Shown here: piece after piece, positions 27,401 to 39,400 of the stretch | How positions within the stretch are numbered: position 1 is the first letter of the stretch | How the letters are laid out: each line of letters begins with the position of its first letter | The notes under the pieces: generated by a model | What the model was told of the DNA's origin: nothing | Seen by the model: only the letters and a program-made list of their open reading frames with translations | The model's database searches: none | Translations under genes and position numbers: made by a program | DNA from: Azorinus chamasolen | Taxonomy: Eukaryota; Mollusca; Bivalvia; Cardiida; Solecurtidae | NCBI GenBank assembly: GCA_963576725.1 | Contig: OY755241.1 | Location: forward strand, 3,724,062-3,788,061 | Length of the DNA stretch: 64,000 bases | Direction: 5' to 3'

Positions 27401-30400
27401 CAATGGTTACCAGCTACAAAATTCTAAAATTTTACTTTTCTTTAGTAAATGCACCTTTTGGGTAGATTCATTCAAAGAGGTTGGGGGTAAATATAGCCTA
27501 TGGAGGAAAGGGTTAAGCCTTTTAATGCCTTCGCTGCTACAATATTATTGTTTAGCCTATTCCCTCATACTGACACCTTTTGACATCTCTGTAAAAGTCA
27601 CTTTTTGAAACTACAGTCGACTCTCGTTATGTCGAGTTCGTAGGGACCTGTTAAAAACTTCGACTCATCGAGAGTTCGACTTAAAAATACATATGCTATT
27701 TTATGAAAACCCACTTTCTTTCATTATGTTCACCTAAACAAGATGCCATATTACAGTCATACTTGTTCTTGTATACTTTAGTCTGCACATTGTGTAAAGG
27801 AATCGCACTCTGTGTATATAAGAATTGTACATGTAGATCCATTACTGCGACGCAGCGAGTACAAACTTCTATCTGTCCTACCCTATTAATAACACCATGC
27901 CCTAATTTAAAAGGCCCTGTCCAATTTTCAGTTCCGTTTTGCCCCTAATCATTGAATTAATCGACGTTGGTTTGACAAATTTTTAAAACGAATTGTTTGT
28001 TTACACCATATCAATGGGGAATTCCCTTAATCAACGGGAACCGGAAATACGTAATCACATGTGAACTAACTTTTTATTCTGGCTGGTTGCCGATTCGAAC
28101 TCTTCCGGCACATGTAAGAGACCAGCCATATCCAGGGAACCAGAGGCATCAAACTGTTTACCTCATTTTATACGATTCGCCGTGAGCTGTTTCGGTATCT
28201 AATTGTAGCACGTATATTACTCACGCAACAAATTGAATTCAATATGAAACTGCATTAATTGGTAACAAAATGAGGAAGTGGCCTCATTTTTTATTCCAAT
28301 TTTTCCGAAATCGTCCGGAAGCGAGGACGCCTGAGAGTTCTCTTTCATACTACAGTAGTCATGACAGACACTTAGGACGAATGGAAGGTAATGGATCATT
28401 TTACTAAATAACGTTCACTCATTTTGGTATTGTTCCACAGTTTGAATAATTATCAGACATCAGTGATTGTTTACCAACAAAATACTGTAATTACCTGTGT
28501 CGCGTTCACCAGGCGTACATTGTCTGCGTCGGATCAAAAGGTCCAATTCACACCTCGAACTCAATCAGAATGAGAGGTGTGACTTCGATACAAACACTGA
28601 TAATTGCATGCAAACAGACACATTGGGGATGGAAAATGACTTCGACTTATCGAAAACGTGGTCAGCTCGAATTCGTCTTAAAAACTTAAATTTATATAGA
28701 ATATATAGGAAGAAAAGTTGGGACTTTACAAAAACTTCGTGACAACGAGAAATTCATATCAAGCGAGTTCGTTTAACAAGAGTGGACTGTATTGTGATAA
28801 ATAGAGCATTTGTTCCATAGGAACAAATGCTCTATTTATAACAATGGTTTCAGAACTACACAATTCTAAAATTTTCCTTTTCTCTAGTAAATGCTCCTTT
28901 TCAGTAGATTTATTCAAAGCGCTGGGTCTGAAAATAGCCTATGCGGTAATGGGTTAAGACCCAGAATGTACAGTTATGAAACATGATACATGCAGTTCAC
29001 ACATATTGCCTAGATTCCAGATAACACCACAGACACACAGTGTACTTACGTATTGGGCTTGGGACTGGTGCGCTGGTCCTAGGGACCGTGTGCCCTGCAA
29101 TCGGAGTACCCTCCGCCAGTGGTGCAAGGGGCAAGAACTGAACATTCCTCTCTGGGGATCTATCATAGACACCTGAGGGGGCAGGCCCTCCTGGACCACC
29201 TCCTCCACCACCACCACCACCTCTGTTTGGGCCACTGCCCTTACTGTAGTACACTCGTGCTGGGGGCCGACTGGGCGAGGTTGGGTAGGCCGGTAGATAC
29301 ACCTTGTCTGCAGTGTAGGCAAGAGCTTGAGCTGGCCCAGTATAGGCAATGTTATCCTGACCTGGTCTCCCTCCAACAGCCACGGACGGGCCTTGAGGAT
29401 GGGTAGGAAGAGATGTGTAACCTGAGGTCTGGTTCCCTGCATGACCAGGAGTCTGTGTGGCACTGTAAGCATGAGGCTGGGAAGCAGTATAGCCTGAAGT
29501 TCCTGAGTAACCTGGAACACCTGCAGTGGGTATACCAGCACCAGTCCCTGGTGGAGGGGGAATGGTATAGCCCGGTGGTATGGCATAACCTTGAGATGCT
29601 GTGCCAGCAGGTGTAATCCCTGGATGCTTCAAGATACTTCCTGGCAGTCCTGGGGCACTAGCAGGAGCTCCAGTACCACTCATTGTTCCTTGCGGCACTG
29701 ATCCAGTGCCTGGCATAAAGTGTCCCACAGAACCAGGTACCATTCCAGGGCCAGTCATCTGTCCACCTGGTCCAATCATCTGTGGCTGCCCAACACCACC
29801 AGTCATCTGTCCACCTGGTCCAATCATCTGTGGCTGCCCAACACCACCAGTCATCTGTCCATTTGGTCCAACCATAGAGCCTACAGGCTGACCTGTGCTG
29901 TACCCAGGCATATGACCACCAGCAGGTCCTGTACCTATACCCCCTTGGTACACACCACCATCCGGAGTGGAATACACATTCATCGGTCCACTGGACATCT
30001 GAGGTCTGTAAGGTTGGGGACGATGGACAGGCTCAAAAGCCGTTTTCTTTATTGTTTCAGTATCAGGATCTACGCCCCGACTCTCCCTGCCTCGATCTCG
30101 TCCCTTCTCTCTGCGACGGCTGCGGCCACTTCTACGACTGTTTTCTGACATTCTGTCACCCTCTGCATCAGCACCTAAATAGTTGGGAGAAAAACAAGTG
30201 TTACCATGACCACACCACAAACAAAACAAGTGCATGCTGTCAGTCAAACCAAATACACCACTCTAGCCTCAAATGTAAACCAAGGCTCTAAAATAATATT
30301 AAGCCTGTGTGAGAAACGAATGTTTTGGTCTTATCTATAAATCTATGAATATTTATTTTAAATTACTAAGTTACTTCCAAAAAGTCTTCAAAGAGAATTA

Positions 30401-33400
30401 AAATTTTCAAACAAAATATCTCTTGTGTGTAATGGCATTTGCAGACCCGGAACAAAGGGCTCTTTCTGGAGACCCCTAAAGGGGATCTGCAAAATCTCCT
30501 AGCTTTGTTTTTGCCTTTCATATTGAATAGATTCTACAGTTAACCATTTCCCTCATATAAATACCTTTTCATACATCTGCAAACAGAGTAGCCCCAGATC
30601 AGATGGCTCCTATAGGAGCCATCTGATCAGGGTCTGCTCCGTTTGCTAATGAAAAATATTTCTTTTCCCTAAAAACAAATATCAGTTTTGAAGTTTCCAA
30701 TATAAAAGAGTATGTGTGTGACATACTGTAAAGGTTTTGCATAGGCTTTATAATAATAAAAACAAGAGATGTTTGTAAAATATGTACGCCCCTAATACCT
30801 GTTAGTCAGCCATAAAATTTTGACCTTTAACCTTGGATATTAATCTTGACATTGTCCTCCTGACCTCAAAATTAACTCAATTTCAAATTCAAATTCAAAT
30901 GAGGTCAGCTACAATATCAGAGCTAAAGATAAAGGTGCGTACTCAAACACTAAAATCGTCATTTCTCCACCAAAACCTATGTTGTGATCACTCTTTAGAA
31001 TCGTCTCTTTGAGACGATTCTAAAGAGTGGCCACAACATAGGTTTTGATGGAGAAATAAAGAAGTTATACTTGAAAAATATTTCAATTTACGCATCTTAT
31101 CTGGAGCTCTGAATATGACAATATCCCTACCAAATTATAGGAAGCTTGATAAAACCATTGTTGAGGTACTCATTTGAAACAATATCATATGTTCTACCAA
31201 CAGACAAACCAACATGTGCAAAGCAAAATACCCCTTCTTTTAATTTAACCCTTTACTCCATAAATACGCCTTTCTACACCTTTACAAACAAAGTAGACAA
31301 AATCAGATGGCTCATGTATGAGCCGTCTGATCAGGGTCTGCTGTTTGCTTACAATATAGATACAATTCTACAGTTTCTGCAATGGCCAAAAATTCTTGTG
31401 TCCATGTGCTATTATAAAAGTTATTCTAATTTATATTCCATTGTCATTATATCTTACATGAATATTCATGGAGTAAAGGGTTAAAGAGAATGGGAGAGCG
31501 AAATGATCTGGCATTATAAAAGAGTCAATCTTGACCCCAAAACTAAGAATTATCTGGCATTACAGGGGAGTAAATATTGATCACAAAACACACACACATT
31601 GTGGCTAAAGTCTACATAACTCTGCAAACACCAGTAGCATCAGAAGCTGGCTGAGCAAACCTGCTGCAGTGCATTGATATATGTGTACATGTACAACCAC
31701 AACCAAAATGATAAAACCTTGTACTGCTTAAAACTTTGAATGTGGGAAAACAAGTGCATTGACATTTGCAAACAGTGTAGACCTAGATCAGAGGGCTCCT
31801 AGGAGACCTCTGATCAGCGTGTGCGCTACTTTGTCATTTAATTCAACCCTTAACTCCATAAATACACCTTTCTATAACTTTGCAAACATAGTAGACCCAT
31901 ATAAGATGGCTCCTATAGGAGCCGTCTGATCAGGGTTTTCTCTGTTAGCTTATGATATAATATAGGTATGATTCTACAGTTTCTGCCATGGCCAAAAGTT
32001 CCTTTGTCTGTTCTATTATATCAAATTAATCTAATTAATATTCATGACATGGTCTGATCAGGGTCTGCTCTGTATGCTTATTAAATAATATATATCTAAT
32101 TTGAAAGTTTTTCTGCCATTGTAAAAACTCCCATTATAAAATTCAGCTAATCAACATTCATACATAACTTCTCACATGAATATTTATGAGGGAAAGGGTT
32201 AACAAAATATTCAGTTGTATCAATTTCTTACTCACTATATGCTATATCTTGAGCATAAACTGAGGACTCTACATAATCTACACTGCAAAGTGAGTTTATT
32301 TACCTCTGTCAGCATGTCTTTTCAATGGTGACTGACTGGGACGAGATCTTCCAGCTGGTCGACCGCCAGGGGGTGTTTTGGAATCTCGCTGGTTAGCCCC
32401 ACTTCCTGCAGGGCCTGAATCCGGAGACCCTGCTCCTACTGGACTGCCTCCAGTGCCTCCTCCGACACCCATACTCTGTCTGCCGTAGCCAGGAGGGGCA
32501 TAGCTTGTCCCCTATTAAAAATATATACAATATCACATTACAGGGCAAATCAATTTGCACTTTTAAAGTTTTAATCCTTATATACTTAAATTGCCTTCTA
32601 CAGAATCTGTTGTCTGTTTTAATTTTCAGTTAAGATGTTTATTCCACTTTTGTAAGACAAGCAGTGCAGGTCCTGAGTTTCTATGTGAACACGTATCATT
32701 TAAATTCAGAGTGCACTGTATTCATATACATGTATAAAGTGCTAATAGCTTATAGAAAACAAATATGTGTCGTTCAGATTTAGATCTTGATCTGATAAGT
32801 TTTCTGATATCAATCACACCAATAACTACACATATCATATTTACATTTTAGACAAAACATGTATATCAGCCTTGTATTCCGTTAAAATGCCTTTTTGACA
32901 CCTTTGCAAACAGAGTATACCCAGATGAGACAGCTCCTCTAGGAGCTGTCTGATCAGAGTCTACTCTGTTTGTTGATGAAATAATATAGACATAATCTGT
33001 AGTCTCTGCCATGGCAAAAAAAATCTTTATTCATTGACCATTATACAAATTCAGTTAATGAATATTCATGATGTCATGAATTCTTGTATAAGTATTCACG
33101 AGGCAAAGATTAACAAAAGATACAATTCAAATCATATCAGAATTTGCTTAACAAATGATTATATTGTGAGTTAATAATAGTAATACACATGATACAAGTA
33201 TAACTCATACAAACAACCTAGAAACTATTGATAAATTATCAGTACCTAGCAAACCATTGTATTCTTAGTTGTACAATGAGACCCCATTAACCCTGTACTC
33301 CACAGACATGATTTTTAATGCCTATTCACTAATTTGCAAACAGAGTAGATCCAGATCAGACGAATCCTGTTGCGATCAAGATTGACATTTCTGTTCGCCA

Positions 33401-36400
33401 ATGAAATTATATATGTGTGAATCTACAGTGTCTGTCATGGCCAAAATATTACTACTTTAGGCTAGAGTAAAACCTCTCTTTAACGGCCACTAAATTGTCT
33501 TAATTAATTTGTATTTAGGGCAGTTATCTGGATAAAGCAAGGTGAAAGTAAAACAGAATGCTCCTATAGGAGCGTTCTGTTTTACTTTCACCTTGCTTTA
33601 AACAGTCTCCTGCCTTTAACACAAAATACTTGATGTAATTTAGTGGTCGTTATAGAGAGGTTTTACTGTAAATGCAAAATAATACCCCAATAAGAAATAG
33701 CACTTGCAGGTAGTGGTTGTTTTTGGTCTACACTGTTAACAAGCCAGATACATAAGGAGCTTATGTCAAATACTAAAATTATCACTTCTCCACCAAACCC
33801 TATGTTATGTTTCTTAACCCATTCCCTCATATTGATGACTTTTGACGACTCTGTAAAAGTCACTTTGTGAAACCATTGTGATAAATAGAGCATTTGCTCC
33901 TATAGGAGCAAATGCTCTATTTATCACAATGGTTTCAAACTACAAAATTCTAAAAAATTCCTTTTCTCTAGTTAATGCTCCTTTTCGGTAGATTTATACA
34001 AAGAGGTTTTATCTAAAAATAGCCTATGAGGTAATGGGTTAACCCTTTACTCCAGGGAAAGTGTTAAACCTTTGAATGCTGAATATTCACAGGTGAATGA
34101 CCTAATTATATTGAACTATACACAGTCCATTGAGTAGGAAAGGTTTAAACTTGCTAGAGGATTATGAATGACAAGCAGTGCAGACCCTGATCAGTCCAGG
34201 ATCAGTCCAGTCCCTTCTAATTGGGGTCTACATTGTTTGCAAATGCTTGTACACTCATTTATTGTATTCAAAGGGTCTAAAAGGGACAGAATCAAACAGT
34301 GGAGATCCACATAAGAGGGATCCTGTAAGAGGGTCTAAAGGAACTCTTGTTGGCTGAAGTGTGTCATAAAACTGTGACGAAAAAACTGTAATGATATACA
34401 GATAGATGGGCAAATGGCAGAGTTGGTAATACGAAAATGCCACTTTTATGTCACAGTGCCAAACTTACCATGGAGGCCATGCCAGGTACTGGAGGCACCA
34501 TAGATTGGGCTGGTTCCCTGTGCTGGGACAACATTGGTCTGTAGACTGGTCCTGCTGCCTGACTGTGGTCCTATAAAACAGGTCAAATATTTGATTCCAA
34601 AAAATGAGCTATAAAACTCTTTTCAACAACATTGACTATAAACAATGGACCTCTCAAAGAATGGGCATGGATTTCTAGGAATTTCTTCATGCCTAAAATT
34701 TCATAAAACTAACAGAGCAGACCCTGGTCAGAGAGCACCTACAGGATCCACCTGTTGTAAAGACAAACACTGATGCTAATTTGAGCCTTTGGTTTAGGGG
34801 CTTTTTACTGTATTCGTAAAGTCATTAATTCTTACATGAATATTCATAAGGTAAACGGTTACAAGTCTGTACGAGATACTTACTGTAATATAATACTGTG
34901 TTCCTGTTCCCGTTGCCTGTATACCTGCCGAGGTGGACGGCGGTGACATGGTTTGAACATAGGCAGACTGCATCGCCAGGGTCTCTTTCAAGTTGTTCAC
35001 TTCCTGTCTAAGCCCCCATAGCTCCTCATCAGCACCAGGAGTTCCTGTAAGGGGAGATCACTTTAACAACCTTGTCCAAATAGTTCTTCTCGTATACAGT
35101 TGAATCTGTCTATAACGACCATATAATGAATAGACCAGGAGGTCTATAAGAGCAGGTGGTTGCTTAACCCATTACCTCATAGGCTATTTTTAGATCCATC
35201 CACTTTGAATAAATCTACCGAAAAGGAGCATTGACTAGAGAAAAGGAAAATTTTAGAATTTTGTAGTTTGAAACCATTGTGATAAATACAGCATTTGCTC
35301 CTATAGGAAAGACATATTTATTATTATTTATAGAGGAAAGGGTTAATGCAGGATTAAAGTAATGCAGAAAGCTCATACAGGAGCATTTTGTATACCTTTT
35401 ACTGTATAAATAAACATTTCTATGCCTTTGCAAACAGAGTAGACCTGATTATTGTTATAATAGCTCATGGACATGGGTACTTTTTGCCATGGTAGAAATA
35501 GCCATGGTAGAAACTGTAGAATCATATCTATATTATACCATGATAAGAAACAGAGCAGACCCTAATGAGACAGATCCTATAGGAATCCTCTTATCTTGGT
35601 CTACTCTTGTTTGCAAAGGCATAGAATTGCATCTTTATGGTTTGGGTTCTATCAGGTTTCATTCAGTGTGAAGAGCTTGAAATTGCTGTAGGAGTTTTAA
35701 TAACAACAGTGTAGATCCAGATCAGAGAGCTCCTCTAGGAGCCCTCTGATCTGAATCTACAATGTTTGCAAATGCTAGTACACTCATTTCCCATATATTC
35801 AAAGGGTTAACCCATTACTTCATAGGCTATTTTTAGATCCAACCACTTTGAATAAATCTACCGAAAAGGAGCATTAACTAGAGAAAAGGAAATTTTTTAG
35901 AACTTTGTAACTTGTAACTTGTAATTTGCTCCTATAGAAGCAAATGCTCTATTTATCTCAATGGTTTCTTAAGGTGACTTTTAAAGAAGCGTCAAAAGGC
36001 GTCAATATGCGGGAATGGGTTAAGTAAGTGTTGATTGCAGTTACCAATACTTAATGAGACTCACCAAGGGAGGCTACATGTCCTGAGATGCCATCAAGCA
36101 TGCCATTAAGTCTGTTTATCTCTCCTCTCTGTGTCTCCAAGATGTCATACAGTTTAGACAGCTCATCCTCTTGGGTTGCTATAGTTACATGGCAAAATAC
36201 GGAAATACTGACATCACTTTTGATTACAACAAAGAGCAATTCATAGACATGAAATCAGATTCAACAATGAGAATGTGTTATATTAATCGATGCCCTTACA
36301 GATGACCTTCTAGCTGCTGTGACCTTGACCTTTGGGTTATAGACCTATTTTACATTCAACACAATACTAAGGTTTGCTCTACAATTAATTTTGTATAAGA

Positions 36401-39400
36401 AACACAGAATATTACAACACAATTAATTTGGATAATTTTAATGTTGTATTTTCCTTATCACAGCTAATGGTCAATAAATATACTATTTTCTAGCATAATG
36501 CTCATAATTAAAATCAATGCAATTGGGTATTTTAGAAAATCAAAGTAGACAACAGTTTTGGCAGTAATAGTTACTCATCCATGAAAAAGCTAACTTGTTG
36601 AATATTCATGCAAAAAATAATGACATGAATATATTCATCAGCTGAATTTTTATAATGGCATATGTACATATGAAAGTTTGGTATTGATGGAAACTGTAGA
36701 GTCAGACCTATTATAATTTAATATACAAACAGAGTGGACCCTGATCAGATAACTCCTAAAAGCATCCATCTGATCTGGGTCTATTTTTTGCAAATGCGTG
36801 AAAATGTGTTTATATGAGGGAAAGAGCTACAATTAACGGTGCATACTCAAATACTAAAATCGTCATTTCTCCACTAAAACCTATGTCGTGACCACTCTTC
36901 TCTTCGAGACGATTCTAAAGAGTGGTCACAACATAGGGTTTGTTTGAGAAATAAAGAAGCTATACTTGAAAATATTTTAATTTTAATGCATCTTATCTGG
37001 ACCTCTGTTGACTTACTGATCATTTGGTTGTTCATGTCAGTCTGTTGCAGTTCAGTGTGCAGCAAGTGCTCCCTATCATCCAGTACTTGCTGCAGGTAGT
37101 CTGCTACCTGCTGAGCCTGGTCCAAGTCCGACGCAATCACCTGCATACGAGCCTCCTGGCGCTCCTGTAATACAACACAGGAATCAATGAAAAATCTTGT
37201 ACCGTACTTTGGGAATAATTGGCCGTGGTTAATAATTGGCCTAATTCGCCACCAGGTGTGGAAGGGCGAAAATTTAACATACCAAAATATATCCGTGACA
37301 AACAAATAACACTTTATCGTCGGCGATATGTAACTTCTCTATTGTATACACACAGATTAACACCTATCCCAAACACTACCGTAACGCATGGCATACACCA
37401 ACAGCGATTATGTACTTGAGTTTTTATCACGCTTTATCACTGTTTTCTTGTATACTTAGTGTATATTTAGTGTGTAATTCAATCATTTGCTCACACACGT
37501 AGACACACCACAGAAGCACAATGACGAACCAAAACAAATCTATTTTATCTTATTTAAACTGAAAGAAAATGATGTTTCATTATATTTATAATTCTGGTGA
37601 CAGTGATTGCCATTTGGAGTCATTGTGCAACGAGGAACTTGACAAAGTGTACTCTGACAAAACTAAACGTGGGAAATATAAAGTATTGTCACCGGACGTA
37701 AGGGCAAAAGTTTGAAAATATGCGGCGGAATACGGGACCCCATTTTGTTTGTATAATATAAAACATGTACACAACTCTCGTCTCTCTTTCTTTTATTACT
37801 GGTTTTTAAGGCATAGAAAATCAAATTGATTGTTTCTAAGTTTTCTAATTTTATTCAAATAGTTTACATTAAAATAGTTTGAACACGTGACTCAGAAACA
37901 AACAAATTATCAGCTTAACTGATATACCGTATACTGGTACTCATCGTTTTACCCCTGGAATTAGACATGGCCGGAAACAACATCTCCTAAGTACTCCTTG
38001 TATTTCCGTTTTAACAATAAAAACTTGGAAGACTCGAAATCAACCAAAGGTAGAATTATCTTTTCCACGTTCGACTCATACATGTGTTTATTTTTGGCCC
38101 CTTTAATCCCGGAATGGCGAAAATTAAACTGACCAAAATAAAACACTGGCATTTAGAGACAAAGTGGCGAAAATATCACGAAGCCAATTATTCCCAAAGT
38201 ACGGTACTGTACAATTACTAACCTGAATATGATCTGTTTTCTTGTTAACCCTTTACTTCTACCAAAACCAAAATTCAACTAATAAATATTCATGACATAC
38301 ATTAGGTACAAGGATAACAATTTCCCTCACACAAATGCAAAACAGAGAAGACACAGATCAGATGAATCCTATTGGAGCTGTCTGTTCAGGGTCTGTTCTG
38401 ATTACTTATGAAGCTAGAAAACTGACTCAGTCAGAGAGGGCCTTGCAGATGATCTTTGTTGAATATGGCATTTTTGATAAATCAAAGGCAGATAACTCTA
38501 GACATAATGATCTGATTCAACCCAAAAACTATAGACGTCTTCCTCTAATGATTCTAAGCATATGCCCTTAATATGAAACCAATATGTGAAGTACTGTTTG
38601 AGTTATCGCATTACATCAAAAGTGTTGACAAAAGTTGATGGCATTTTTGATGAATCAAGGGCAGATAACTCTAGACATAGTGATCTCATTCAACCCAAAA
38701 ACTATAGGCGTCTTCCTCTAATGATACTAAGCATATGCTCTTAATATGAAACCAATATGTGAAGTACTGTTTGAGTTATCACGGCACATCAAAATTGTTG
38801 ACACACAGACAGACGGACGGACGGATGGACGGACGGATGGACAGAAAATGTGATTCCTATAGGGCTCCTGCATTTCCAATACAGGGCCCTAATTATAATA
38901 GACCTGACTCTACAATCTCTACCAATACCAAAAAAATCCATGTACAGTATATTGGCGATATTTCGAGCACCATCGGGAATCGGCAAAAACCTCGGATTAT
39001 CGCAATGCTCGAAAGAACCGAGAGCATTTTATGTCATTTCCAAGAGCATTGTTTGACGACGAGAGGAAGCGTATTTCTTCACAGTAAACTGTTTTAACAT
39101 TACCATAAACTTCAATGCATATATAATTAATCGATTATTTCCTTATATAACAGAAAACACCATTCACATCGGCGACCGAAGTTTCAGTATAATTTGTTTG
39201 TGTCCGTTTGACGAACCCTTCACAATAAACTCAAAACTTGTTTCAAACCATTTAGACATATCCCTAGAATAGTCGTAGCGTATAGCGTTATGTCGTCTAT
39301 TTTGCATATTTTTTCCATTTGTCGACATTAATTTAGTTGTTGGTGCTGAGTTGGGTGCACAAACAAACATTTTCGTTTCGTTCCCGTGCTGTTTCGTAGC

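Noticed and set aside
27703..28742. Open frames of 60-81 codons inside the 1.18-kb transposon
   Set aside because: Short, without transposase motifs or a consistent frame; no evidence of coding.
28954..30291. Plus-strand and alternate-frame open frames of 66-210 codons over exon 18
   Set aside because: The GC-rich, repeat-coding exon opens other frames by chance; only the minus-strand frame joins the splice phases of exons 17 and 19.
38789..38986. Frame with a periodic VHPSVHPSVRLS peptide
   Set aside because: Translation of the GACGGACGG simple tract in a retroposon-like repeat.
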